64,000 bases of DNA from Thermoguttaceae bacterium (lineage in GTDB: Bacteria; Planctomycetota; Planctomycetia; Pirellulales; Thermoguttaceae), in NCBI GenBank assembly GCA_017937485.1, contig JAGBDN010000086.1, positions 27,272 through 91,271 of the forward strand. Direction: 5' to 3'. Positions 53,907-62,575 of this stretch are shown piece after piece. Both the position numbers and the translations under genes were made by a program. The notes under the pieces were generated by a model. It made no database searches. It worked only from the letters and a program-made list of their open reading frames with translations, and was not told where the DNA came from. Numbering within the stretch: the first letter of the stretch is position 1; every line of letters begins with the position of its first letter.

Positions 53907-55601
53907 CTAAAACGGAACCGGCGAAGGAACGGGCGGCGTCAACGACGGAAGCCGCTTCGTCGGGTTCGAAACGACCGCCCCTTTCAGCCAATCCAAAACG
54001 CTCGACCGACCGCCGCCGCAATCGTCAAAGCCGAAACCGCCCGAAGCGTCCGCCATCTCGGCGAGCGAGTCCGACGACTCGACGAAAACGCCCTTTTCAA
54101 GCTCCGTCTTCCGCGCTCGATAGTTCGCTTTCTTAAATATTTGCGGCAAATGGAGTTCCAACAGTTCCGTTACATAACGCCACACCTTTTTAATATCCTT
54201 CTGATAGCCGAATTTTTGCGCAATGTAACTCGCCAAAACGCCGACCGCTTGCGAAACGAGTTCCTCCGGTTCGCATCGAACTATATTCGGGTCGCGACGT
54301 TGGAACGGCTTTTTGTCGCCGTCGTCGACGTTGTTTTGTTCGTCGAAAACCGTTTTAAAGGCGTAGGTTACGAGCTTCCAAACCGGGTGCGCCTTGTAAC
54401 GCGTTTCGTTCCCCTTCGACGGTCGACAGTTCAGAATCCGGAACCAGCGCGTCGTCAGATAGTCGATTAAGTCGGCTTCTTTCTCCTTTAAGTCTTGCAC
54501 GGTATGGATTTCCACCGCTTTTAACGCCTTGCGTCGCAAACGATATTCGACGCGGGTTAAGTCGAAAAAACCGTCTTGAAACATCGAAAAAACCGCCGCA
54601 GTTTTCGCCGTATCTTGTTTAACTAAAAGCTCTTGCCGCTTGTCGTAAATGCAAATTTGCGTATCGCTTCCGGCGGTGAACGTTTCGACGCGACCGCCTT
54701 TTTCCTCCCACTTGCGACCGCGAGCCGACATAACCGCTTGCCCGTTACGGATTGCCGCAAACAAAATTTGAGGGTCGACGGTCAGCGTAACTTGTAAATC
54801 TACGCGACTTACCTTAGAACGTTCAATTTCGAAACCGATTTCTTTCAAAAGATGTTCCACCCAATCGACGACGCCGAAAAACCTCTTGCCGTGCAGAATC
54901 GAGAAACCGAAATGAACGCGCACCGGTTGAATATCGCCCTTGGGGTTGTTATGAATAAGCAACGTAACGCCTTCGCCTTTAAGGATATAGGCGTAAGTGC
55001 AACCCTTGCCGCCGGAACCGCGCGGGCCGACGACGAACTTCGCGCCGGCCAGGTCGATTGTCGCGACCGCTTCGCCTTCGCACTTCGTCGCTTGCTCTTT
55101 CAAGGCGGCCAGTCGCGGCTCCAAATCGTCGGCGAACGCGGCGCCCGTTTCCGGGTCTTCGACCCAGTTTCCATAATAGCCGATTTCACATCCGCCGTCG
55201 TAACCGCCGTAATATTCGATGTTTGCGAGACCGCCGAACTCCGTCCCCGCACGTGTCGCGGAACCGACGCGAGAAGGTTCGTCGGGGGGTGAGGGTTGGG
55301 AATCGGGGTTAATACGTGTGAAGCCCCCCCTGTTAGTTGTCGGGGGGCCGAGGCGGCCCGCCGCGCCGGTCGCAGCGTCCCGCGAGGACGCAGCCCGCGG
55401 GACTACTGCCGCGCCGGTCGCGGCGTCGCGCAGTTGTTGCGCGTCGACGTCTAACAGGGGAAGCGTTATCGTTTCCGGAAACGCGAAAAGTTCGTCGAGC
55501 GCCGCCGATTCGTCCGGCTTAACGCAACCAATGCAAAACGGAGAGTTAGCGCGTTCGAAGTTTGCGCTCAACGCTACAAAAATCTTATTGCCTTTTCTCA
55601 T
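53907..55601 (-). CDS. Rolling-circle-type replication initiator (Rep_trans-like)
   Basis: 564 residues from ATG 55601 behind AAAGGTGA; a longer frame to 55649 lacks a ribosome site. The central part has KVSRVDLQVTL, then ETFTAGSDTQICIYDKRQEL and LTRVEYRLRRKALK, the strand patterns of replication initiation factors of plasmids and filamentous phages (Rep_trans, PF02486-like). The candidate nicking Tyr is in CIYDKRQE. A Pro/Ala/Gly-rich, repeat-like insert (residues about 62-140) interrupts the N-terminal part. It nicks the element's origin to start rolling-circle replication. Family call by motif only. Confidence 0.7.
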   Translation of the reverse strand: MRKGNKIFVALSANFERANSPFCIGCVKPDESAALDELFAFPETITLPLLDVDAQQLRDAATGAAVVPRAASSRDAATGAAGRLGPPTTNRGGFTRINPDSQPSPPDEPSRVGSATRAGTEFGGLANIEYYGGYDGGCEIGYYGNWVEDPETGAAFADDLEPRLAALKEQATKCEGEAVATIDLAGAKFVVGPRGSGGKGCTYAYILKGEGVTLLIHNNPKGDIQPVRVHFGFSILHGKRFFGVVDWVEHLLKEIGFEIERSKVSRVDLQVTLTVDPQILFAAIRNGQAVMSARGRKWEEKGGRVETFTAGSDTQICIYDKRQELLVKQDTAKTAAVFSMFQDGFFDLTRVEYRLRRKALKAVEIHTVQDLKEKEADLIDYLTTRWFRILNCRPSKGNETRYKAHPVWKLVTYAFKTVFDEQNNVDDGDKKPFQRRDPNIVRCEPEELVSQAVGVLASYIAQKFGYQKDIKKVWRYVTELLELHLPQIFKKANYRARKTELEKGVFVESSDSLAEMADASGGFGFDDCGGGRSSVLDWLKGAVVSNPTKRLPSLTPPVPSPVPF

Positions 55602-56112
55602 TACTTCACCTTTAAATAGATTTAAGCCTGTTGAAATTCTTCTTTCCAATTCGCCCCGAAGGCGGCGCGGAGCGGTTCGGCGGTTCGCGCTTGCCGGTTT
55701 TCCGCTCCCTCGCCAACAACAGAGGGGGGCCCCCTCCGTCTCCGTTTCGGTCGCCCGGGCGCGGCTCGCTCCGCTCTACAAAATTTCCGCTTGGTCAAAA
55801 AAAAGCGGCTTCGCCTTAAAAATTTTTTCGCGAAAAAATTTTGATTTTTTTTGAGTCGCGCAAATTTTGCGGCGCTCCGCTGAACGTTGCGTCGTCAAAA
55901 TCGTTCTCGCGCCTTTTGGGCGAGCGACCGAAACGGCGACGGAGGGGGCGGCAAAGAGAAATTCAAAGAGGGTTTTTCTTCTTTGCAAGAAGAAAAATAG
56001 AGAAAAACGCGTTCCGCAATTTCGCGAAACACCGTATAACGTACAGTAGCCAGCTTAGAAAGAGCCGCGCTAACTTGCGCAACCTCAACGGCTAACAGAA
56101 ACTCAGTCCCAA
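55602..56112. other. Non-coding, palindrome-rich region; candidate replication origin of element 1
   Basis: No gene supported. It holds an inverted repeat of about 27 bp (55729-55755 with 55921-55950, one mismatch) and between its arms a perfect 24-bp palindrome, A4T6CGCGA6T4, at 55819-55842. It lies directly upstream of rep and next to the right att site, as expected for a rolling-circle origin. Confidence 0.5.
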
Positions 56113-56125
56113 CCCTAGGGGGTAC
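56113..56125. other. Right attachment site (attR) of element 1
   Basis: CCCTAGGGGGTAC, identical to the tRNA-Glu 3' end. It also serves as the junction with whatever lies to the right, which starts with another integrase. Confidence 0.7.
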
Positions 56126-56141
56126 TACCGATAGTTTTCGA

Positions 56142-56175
56142 GGGTTTTAACGATTCGTCGTTAAAGCCCTTTTTT
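56142..56175 (+). terminator. UUCG-loop terminator, probably the displaced tRNA-Glu terminator
   Basis: GGGTTTTAACGA (56142-56153), TTCG loop, TCGTTAAAGCCC (56158-56169), then T6. All twelve pairs form, one of them G-U. Points right, 17 bp after attR, so it would have terminated tRNA-Glu before the 4.5-kb insertion. Confidence 0.8.
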
Positions 56176-56264
56176 ATTGGGGTTAAGCGTTCAAAATATG
56201 TTTGAATCGCGCGTTTTTCCGAGAGGGTCGACGCGCGAAATCCCTTAGTTTGCGCCGGAATCCC

Positions 56265-57464
56265 TTAGGGCGTCGCAGGCGTTTTAGCAGGCGTAAAACC
56301 CGCGACTGCAGGCGCGTCTTGGGGGATTGTTCCGGCGCCCGAAGCGCGGTCGGTGGCGCGCCCGTTCGCCCTTGCGAAATCGTCGTCGGTCGGGTGAAGG
56401 TAGTGCGCGTTCGCCACCTTTTCCGCGTGGCCCATCCACGCCGAAGCGACGTGCGCCGGGTACGCCGAAAAAAGTTCGCACGAACGCGAACCGCGAAGAT
56501 TGTGAAAAAGCCGCTCCCATTGAGGAAGCCCCGCCCAAAACACAATCCGCGCGAACGACGTTCGCAAGTTCGCCGACGGCCCGCGTCGACGTGCGATAAT
56601 ATACGGGCTCGGGTCGCCTTGCGTCTCGAAAAACTGTTTGTCCAGCTCTTGCCGAAGTTCCGGAAAAAGCGGAATCAAACGCGTTCTCTTCCGTTTGGAA
56701 TCGCGAACCAAAAGCGTTCCGCGCTCCCAATCGACGTCTTCCCAACGCGCCGCCGACGTCTCCGAAGGACAGCGAAGCCCGCCGATTCGACAAAGCGCGA
56801 GAAGCGTTCGCCACTCTTGATCGGGACACTTGTCGAGAAGTCGAGCGTACCAATCGAGCGGAATAAAAAACTCCCGCGATTTGTTTTCGAACGAGCCGCG
56901 AGGAATCGCGTCGAACGGATGCGATTCGATCAACGTCGCGTCGACCGCCCAACGGAAGACCGTTCGGACGCATTTTACCGCGCCCGCGACCGTCGCTTCG
57001 GCGAAACCTTCGGCGATCATCGATTCGCGCCACTCGGCGGCGTCGACTTTCGTTACGACGTCGCTCGGGTCGCGTTCGTCGAAAAATTCGAAAAAACGCT
57101 TCCGGACGGCGAGGTAATTTCGCGCCGTGTTGTCGGCGAATCGGGCGAATCGTTGCGAATCGACGAACCGTTCCCAAACTTCGCCGAGCGTCAACCGCTC
57201 GTTTTGGGCGAGCAAGCCGAGCGCGACGAGTTTTTCGCGCAAAGCGTCGTCGAGCGTTTCGCTCCACGCTTCGAGCGCTTGGTCGGGGTCGCGGTTCGTC
57301 GCGGCGCAATCGATTAAACGCTCGATTTGACACTTGACGAGGCCCGCTTGACGCTCCGAATACCGCGAACCGAGAACGACCGTTCGACGGCGACTGTCCC
57401 AGTAGAACTGAATTTCGAAGCGTTTGCCGCCTTTTTTGTTTGTTTTTTTAATAAGCGTCGCCAT
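56265..57464 (-). CDS. Second tyrosine-family recombinase (integrase)
   Basis: 399 residues; ATG 57464 behind AAAGGAG. Catalytic set: R231 (GGLRCPSE), K257 region, H321 and R324 (FHNLRGSR), H346 and Y355 (WMGHAEKVANAHYLH). N-terminal arm-binding segment, then SAM-like core domain about 90-180. Low similarity to the first integrase. Its C-terminal end faces attR of element 1, the same arrangement as integrase 1 and the tRNA, which suggests a second element integrated at the same tRNA before element 1. Confidence 0.92.
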   Translation of the reverse strand: MATLIKKTNKKGGKRFEIQFYWDSRRRTVVLGSRYSERQAGLVKCQIERLIDCAATNRDPDQALEAWSETLDDALREKLVALGLLAQNERLTLGEVWERFVDSQRFARFADNTARNYLAVRKRFFEFFDERDPSDVVTKVDAAEWRESMIAEGFAEATVAGAVKCVRTVFRWAVDATLIESHPFDAIPRGSFENKSREFFIPLDWYARLLDKCPDQEWRTLLALCRIGGLRCPSETSAARWEDVDWERGTLLVRDSKRKRTRLIPLFPELRQELDKQFFETQGDPSPYIIARRRGPSANLRTSFARIVFWAGLPQWERLFHNLRGSRSCELFSAYPAHVASAWMGHAEKVANAHYLHPTDDDFARANGRATDRASGAGTIPQDAPAVAGFTPAKTPATP

Positions 57465-57799
57465 ATCTTTTACTCCTTTTTTGTCTTGGCGACCGCTAAA
57501 ACGTTGCGCTTTTATTATCCCCGACCGCGAAAAATTTTCAAGGGGGACGCCGGGCGGCGCGGCGCCGAACTCTTGGAGAAGGACGTCGCAAGAAATAAAA
57601 AAGGACTTCCGAGCGTTCGAAAGCCCTTTCGCTTAGAGACCTAGGGGGGGTTAAACCTTCGTAAAAACAAACGCGAAGTCTTCGCGACCTGCTAAAACGC
57701 CTGCGATTAGCTCTTTTCTTCCCGGTTTAAAATCTTTTGTGTCTTCAGTCCCTTTATGCCGACGCGACTTAGCGGAGGGAACAAAAGTTGTCGTCTAAG

Positions 57800-59635
57800 T
57801 TAGTTTGTTTCGGCGTCGTCGACTTCGAGAGGAAGTTCTTTGACGTCGACGAAACGAGAAATCGGCCAACCTCGAAAATCTCTTTTTTCCGCCGGGGACA
57901 AATCGCGCCAACATTTTCGAACGCGCGCCTTGTCGTCCAATAGAGCGGATGCGACGATTCGGGTTAAATGCGCTATTGAGTCGCAAGCCGCGTCGAAAAT
58001 TTCAAGCGCCAACGCTTCCTCTTCCGGATTTAAAGCGCGTTGACGCTTGATAATTTGAAGTCGGTTCAGCTGGTAAATAGCGTTGAATTTATCTTGCGCA
58101 AGCGTCCATTCGTTAAGGCGTTGCGCCGCCTTTAGCAACGCTTCCGCTCGCGCCTCGTCTCCTAGTTTTTGGCATTCGTCGAACGCGAGAAGAAGTTCTA
58201 ATAGTAAATTGTTGACATTATCGGCGATCGTGGGAAGGGACGCTTCGTGAAACGCTGAAACAAGCGTGTCGCAATTAAAATTAGCGCACCGAACCCAAAA
58301 GTCTTTTTTAAGTTGTAGGAAAAACGCCGCCGCGCGCACAACGTTCGAATCTGGGGCGAAAAGGTCAAAAAGCCGGTAGTAACCGCTTTCTTCCGTTGGT
58401 TCGGCGCGCAACGCAATTTCTTGTCCGATAAGTTCAAAGCAAACTGGAACGGCGGCGCCTTGCGGTTCAGGCTTTAATCCGAAAACCGGACGCCGGTCTA
58501 TAAGCGCCGTCGCCAATACATCGATTGAATACCAAGTTTCGGAAGTGAACTTTGTCGTATCCGCGTTGACGTCTAGTCTTAACGCGTTAAAAAGTTGCGC
58601 CGCGCGTTCGCGAATTTCAAGGTATTGACGAAGACGCGCGATTTCTTCTTCGCGTCCCTCGACGCGATTAAGTTGTCCCTTTAAATGCCGTCCGAGCGTA
58701 AAACCTCCGTTTTCGAAAAATGCGATGATAAAACGCAATGTTAAAATCGATTGAGCGAGCGGGCCGTCAAAGTCGGCGTTGAGAGCGCCGTTTTTGAAAC
58801 GGATTTGTTTATTGCCGATAAAATACTCTTGTTCGTCGCGGGTTTCCTTGAGGGCGAACGAGGAGAAAAATTCTTCTTCACCAACGGTGATCGCGCTTGT
58901 CCAATGAGTCGTTACGCTAACGCATTCAAGTTCGTCGCGCGGAATCCAAAGTCCGGTTGATTTATCGACCGCGTAAACAAGGACGTCCTCGGCAAAATAG
59001 GGGAACGCGGCGCCTTGGTTCTTGCCGAACCATCGGAGTTCAATATTGTACTCGCCGTTTTTTAAGATTTCATTCGCATCGAACTCGGATGCAAAACGAG
59101 AGTAGAACAACGCTTGCTTGCTTGAATGCTCTAAAAAATATTCGATAAGTCGTTTTTGAATTCCGGGGTCTTCCGAATACTCTTTTAATTTAATAGCGAA
59201 TGATTTGGCGTTAGGCTTTTGTCGAAGCCGTTTTTTAATCAGGGACGGAAACAAAAGGGCGTAGTAAATGCGGAAATCGTCGCCGACAAAGCGCACGTTG
59301 AAAAGAATAGCGCCTCCGTTATTTTGATAATTTCGAAGGTCGTCGACGCGGAGTTGGAAGCTCGGCGTCGAACCTTCTTTGGGAAATTGGCGAACGCGTT
59401 GTCCCTTTACTTGGATGCTCGCGCTTCCGATGAAATCGCGCGCTCTCATTTGAGGGTTGGCAAAAAGGTTGATTTTCCCGTCCCAAGATATATCGCGGTC
59501 GTTGCGACTGACGAGCGGTAACAGGAAGTCGGATTTTAGCAAATAGGATTCAAGCGCGCACACTGCTTTAAACTCCGTTTTAATCGCCGCCCAAGTAACG
59601 GACGGCGCGTTGTCTTTACGTTTTTCTTCCGTCAT
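57800..59635 (-). CDS. DUF4365-like protein, candidate PD-(D/E)xK nuclease of a defence module
   Basis: 611 residues; ATG 59635 behind AAAGGTAG. The N-terminal 170 residues carry DRDISWDGKINLF followed by SIQVKGQRV, a D ... QxK arrangement like the DUF4365 and related restriction-endonuclease folds. FQLRVDDLRNYQNNGGAILFNVRFVG, typical of DUF4365, comes next. The remainder is a long, mostly helical region without known domains. Cytoplasmic. DUF4365 proteins recur in phage-defence loci. A role in defence is inferred from domain and location. Confidence 0.7.
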   Translation of the reverse strand: MTEEKRKDNAPSVTWAAIKTEFKAVCALESYLLKSDFLLPLVSRNDRDISWDGKINLFANPQMRARDFIGSASIQVKGQRVRQFPKEGSTPSFQLRVDDLRNYQNNGGAILFNVRFVGDDFRIYYALLFPSLIKKRLRQKPNAKSFAIKLKEYSEDPGIQKRLIEYFLEHSSKQALFYSRFASEFDANEILKNGEYNIELRWFGKNQGAAFPYFAEDVLVYAVDKSTGLWIPRDELECVSVTTHWTSAITVGEEEFFSSFALKETRDEQEYFIGNKQIRFKNGALNADFDGPLAQSILTLRFIIAFFENGGFTLGRHLKGQLNRVEGREEEIARLRQYLEIRERAAQLFNALRLDVNADTTKFTSETWYSIDVLATALIDRRPVFGLKPEPQGAAVPVCFELIGQEIALRAEPTEESGYYRLFDLFAPDSNVVRAAAFFLQLKKDFWVRCANFNCDTLVSAFHEASLPTIADNVNNLLLELLLAFDECQKLGDEARAEALLKAAQRLNEWTLAQDKFNAIYQLNRLQIIKRQRALNPEEEALALEIFDAACDSIAHLTRIVASALLDDKARVRKCWRDLSPAEKRDFRGWPISRFVDVKELPLEVDDAETN

Positions 59636-59727
59636 TTTAGCTACCTTTGGGCTTCGTTCGTCTTAAAGTGGCGCGCGACGAACGAAGCGAGGTTTAGGGG
59701 GTGAAATTGAGCGATTTGACTACGTCT

Positions 59728-59764
59728 ATTTTAACGTCGTTCGGCGTTTTAGGCAAGTACTTGC
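59728..59764 (-). promoter_or_regulatory. Promoter with palindromic operator for the DUF4365-like gene
   Basis: Minus strand: -35 TTGCCT (59751-59756), 17-bp spacer, -10 TAAAAT (59728-59733). GCAAGTACTTGC (59753-59764), a perfect 12-bp palindrome, overlaps the -35 and would let a dimeric repressor block it. Confidence 0.55.
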
Positions 59765-59808
59765 ACAAGATTATTTTTCGAACGTTTGGTGGACTGAGCG
59801 TCAACCGA

Positions 59809-60915
59809 TTACTTTTGAAACATCCGGCAAATAATCTTTCCACGTTCAGAAAACGCGCCGGTTAACTGTTGCGGCAACTGGTCGAGTTCGAGAAGTTCTT
59901 CGACAAACCGTATCCCCGGAGCGTCGGGATCGACTTGCGGGAGCTTGCATATCATCCGTTGGTTAGTTCCTGGAAAGGATTCGTACCACCCTTCGATTAA
60001 CTTAGCGTTTTGTAAAAATACGCCAATTTTCAACACTTCGCCAAGCGGGAGTGGAAATTGCAATATCGGGCGGCGGTTTTCGGGACGCTCGGCGATAATC
60101 CCGTGAAGTTTAGGCGCAATCCCAAACTTTATTGTTAATAGCGCGTCGGGAGTTTGGACTCTTTCGAAAAATTCGCGCAGACTGTTGTCAGCGAGGATTT
60201 CGCGATAGACGCGCAAGTCGATTTCGTCTGACAACGCTTTGAGAATTTCTTTATCTTGTTCTTCAACCTTGAAAATACCTTTCGATTCTTGGGCGACTAA
60301 TCGAACCGTTTCAAGTTCCGCAAGAACGCGGGACGGTTCATCTTTAAGATTGCGCGGTGAAAAATCTGTTGAGGAATCTCCGTCTCTTACTAAAACGAAG
60401 TCGTTCGCGGTAGCCGTTATTCGAACGGCGTGACGCTCTAACGCGGCGAGAAACAGCTCAAGAGCCGCGTCGGAAAGTTGCTCGATTTTTAACGATTGAG
60501 AGTTTGCGCGAGCGGGATTCAAAAAACTGACGATTGAGGGGCCAAATTTCATTAAAAAACCTATTATTCCTATAACCGCGCGATCGCGGAGTTGCGAGTA
60601 GAACGCCGTAATGAAGTCTACAAGAAGCCAAGCGCCGAGTGACAAGAAACTGATAGTCTTCCAAGACCATTGAAATTTCGTTTCGTCGTCTTGTTGGGGC
60701 TTTTGGGGTTCCGCTGACGTCGTTTCCGACGACGCGGCTTCTTGCGCAGGCGGCGTTTCCGGTTGCGCGGTTGCGTTTGTCGACGGCGGTTCTTGCGCGG
60801 CGTCGACCTTGGCGCCGTCGCTTCCCAAAGTTGACGCGTTATACCCAACGCCGAGCGCAATACACGCGACGGCGACCAGCGAGAGCGCAACGCTCCCGAC
60901 GTTTTTCAAATTCAT
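59809..60915 (-). CDS. Two-helix membrane protein of unknown function
   Basis: 368 residues; ATG 60915 behind AAGGAAT. Helix 1 at about residues 7-27 (VALSLVAVACIALGVGY), then a Pro/Gln/Glu/Thr-rich linker. A second hydrophobic block about 88-130 (TISFLSLGAWLLVDFITAF and IIGFLMKFGPSIVSFL) follows, then a soluble C-terminal domain with LAALERHAVRITATANDFVLVRD. Topology places the C-terminal domain in the cytoplasm if helix 1 is an anchor. Could be the membrane effector or sensor of the module. No family recognised. Confidence 0.65.
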   Translation of the reverse strand: MNLKNVGSVALSLVAVACIALGVGYNASTLGSDGAKVDAAQEPPSTNATAQPETPPAQEAASSETTSAEPQKPQQDDETKFQWSWKTISFLSLGAWLLVDFITAFYSQLRDRAVIGIIGFLMKFGPSIVSFLNPARANSQSLKIEQLSDAALELFLAALERHAVRITATANDFVLVRDGDSSTDFSPRNLKDEPSRVLAELETVRLVAQESKGIFKVEEQDKEILKALSDEIDLRVYREILADNSLREFFERVQTPDALLTIKFGIAPKLHGIIAERPENRRPILQFPLPLGEVLKIGVFLQNAKLIEGWYESFPGTNQRMICKLPQVDPDAPGIRFVEELLELDQLPQQLTGAFSERGKIICRMFQK

Positions 60916-61007
60916 TTTGGCGATTCCTTGCTTTGCCGTCTCGAAGCGGTGTTGCGGCGACAAAGCGGCGGTTTTTAGATTAAGTTAAGATTCAAGTGAA
61001 CTGGCGG

Positions 61008-61913
61008 TCATTGCTTTGAATTATTGGCGTCCCCAAACTTCTGACAATACAAACGTCCAATCTTGGTTACCCGATGCGCGCTCGAACCAATACGAACAGG
61101 TTTTCCGTATTTGTGGTAGTAATATTCTTTGAGTCCAGAATACCCTAGATCACGTAGGATAAGCGCATACTCATCGTTGGGTTCAACACTGACTAAATTT
61201 TGAATCAACTCTTCTTCTTTCAGGCGCATAAGAATTTCTGTCGATTCGTTAATATCGCATTCAAAAAATTTTTTTTGCTCTTTTCCGGCAAGATAAAAGG
61301 CTTTATTTATGCAACTGATGTTTACAACGGTAAAACTCATACCAAACCGATATGCTTCGAGAACGACCTTTTTAGCATTTTGGGCGATAGTATCATTTTT
61401 ATCCCAAAAAGGGTCGAGCTGAAATTCTTGGGTTGTATACTCCATTAAAATTTGATCGATTTTTTCGTAAATCATTTCTTTAAATTGAGGTTCGTTTCCG
61501 CACCAAAACAAGCCCATTCCATTGTCACGCGCAAACTGGAAGTGTTCTTGCCTTGGTTCGTCGTTATTTAAAAAAATGCAAGCTCGTTTTCCGTTCTTTC
61601 GATGGTAATCTACCTCGTAGAGTACTGCGCAAGGATAACGTTTTTCTTCGCAAATATAGGGGGTGCCGACGCCATTGATTATAAGCGCAAACATTAATTC
61701 GCATTTATCGATAACTTGTTTGTTGATGAAGAATTGGCCATCCCGATGTTCTGCACTTGTTTCTGGGGTAGAGTTGGTTAACCAGTCACGGGGGTGAAAA
61801 TGATAACCAAGATGCGTATGGGTACTATTCCAAGTTGTAATTTTTTGAGCGGCAAGTTTTTTTAACTCATTGTCTGCGCCCGTGAATGCAAGAAAAATAT
61901 TAACATCAATCAT
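61008..61913 (-). CDS. DUF4062 / nucleoside-deoxyribosyltransferase-like protein, candidate defence sensor or effector
   Basis: 301 residues; ATG 61913. The first 150 residues form a Rossmann-like alpha/beta pattern: VNIFLAFTGADNELKKLA, a polar insert, INKQVIDKCELMFALIINGVGTPY, CAVLYEVDYHRKNGKRACIFLNN. The I-x-x-C-D/E-L-M ... GTP ... E-x-x-x-x-x-x-G-K order recalls DUF4062 and deoxyribosyltransferase/TIR-like folds. The C-terminal half is helical with no match. The gene is clearly AT-richer than its neighbours, with codons such as ATA and AAA, suggesting transfer. Family call tentative. Confidence 0.6.
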   Translation of the reverse strand: MIDVNIFLAFTGADNELKKLAAQKITTWNSTHTHLGYHFHPRDWLTNSTPETSAEHRDGQFFINKQVIDKCELMFALIINGVGTPYICEEKRYPCAVLYEVDYHRKNGKRACIFLNNDEPRQEHFQFARDNGMGLFWCGNEPQFKEMIYEKIDQILMEYTTQEFQLDPFWDKNDTIAQNAKKVVLEAYRFGMSFTVVNISCINKAFYLAGKEQKKFFECDINESTEILMRLKEEELIQNLVSVEPNDEYALILRDLGYSGLKEYYYHKYGKPVRIGSSAHRVTKIGRLYCQKFGDANNSKQ

Positions 61914-61994
61914 TTTACAGCTCCCGTTGCCGCCGCGAGGTGGTGTTGCGACGGCAAACGTTTATGTTAGTGGTGAAGGGGTTAATGTTGGCGG

Positions 61995-62432
61995 TTAAGG
62001 CGTTGAATCGTCTCCGACGTTGCCGCTCTCGCTAGAAGCGTCAGCGACTTCATCGAGACATTTTTTTAAATGTTTAGCGTTCTCATCTATCAAGAACGCG
62101 CAGAAGCCGAGGACGTCGTTTTGTAACTCCGGCGACAATTCGCGAAATTTTTTGAGCAAAAACTGCTCGGCAAGCGTTCGTTCGGTTTGGGAGGCGAACG
62201 CCGCTGCTACGTCTGCTCTTGCCTCGAACATTTCGCCATCGCCCGTGCGGAGCCAACGTTCCGAGACTCCAAACGTTTGTACAAGCGCGGCAATCGCATA
62301 ATCGGGGACACGGTCGCCGCGTTCCCAGCCCCCGATTGTTTGCTGTTTACGACCAATACGACCAGCGAAGTCTGTTTGGTTGAGATTAAGGGTATTACGC
62401 AATCTCTGTATCCGTTTTGCAAGTGTCTCCAT
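61995..62432 (-). CDS. XRE-family transcriptional regulator (phage-repressor-like)
   Basis: 145 residues; ATG 62432 behind AGGAGGG; the longer frame to 62585 runs through the operator region. The HTH is IQRLRNTLNLNQTDFAGRIGRKQQTIGGWERGDRVPDYAIAALVQTFGVSERWLRTGDGEMF. Helix 3 and the w-L-x-T-G-x-G ending are typical of Cro/CI-like regulators. The C-terminal 70 residues are helical and acidic. Divergent from the small phage-like operon to the right. It probably controls both directions through the palindromes between them. Confidence 0.92.
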   Translation of the reverse strand: METLAKRIQRLRNTLNLNQTDFAGRIGRKQQTIGGWERGDRVPDYAIAALVQTFGVSERWLRTGDGEMFEARADVAAAFASQTERTLAEQFLLKKFRELSPELQNDVLGFCAFLIDENAKHLKKCLDEVADASSESGNVGDDSTP

Positions 62433-62477
62433 AAGCAAAGCCCTCCTATAGGCGTTATTATATCCGAATCCAGAAAA

Positions 62478-62553
62478 CCGAAAACCGGTAAACAAACAAG
62501 AAATCTTAAAAAAAATACTGGATACCGGTTGATTTATACCGAAAATCGGTATA
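62478..62553. promoter_or_regulatory. Operator region of the XRE regulator
   Basis: A 19-bp perfect palindrome TATACCGAAAATCGGTATA (62535-62553) plus two ACCGGT half-site pairs (around 62483-62488 and 62524-62529), in an AT-rich divergent region. Three related sites resemble a lambda-type switch. Confidence 0.65.
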
Positions 62554-62575
62554 ATTGAGGGCGTAAGAGGGAAAG

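Larger units (their letters stand above)
51568..56125. mobile_element. 4.5-kb integrative element in tRNA-Glu (integrase + rolling-circle Rep)
   Basis: Bounded by the 13-bp direct repeat CCCTAGGGGGTAC at 51568-51580 (inside the tRNA 3' end) and 56113-56125. Partial tRNA identity (CTCAGTCC) also precedes the right copy at 56102. All four genes point left, toward the tRNA: Rep, an 88-residue protein, an RHH-like regulator and a tyrosine integrase. No capsid, relaxase or other conjugation genes. It resembles a minimal integrative plasmid or satellite. Confidence 0.7.

Noticed and set aside
57640..57648. Firm third attachment site
   Set aside because: Only CCTAGGGGG is shared and its centre CCTAGG is palindromic, so chance is plausible. 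Mentioned only as a possibility.
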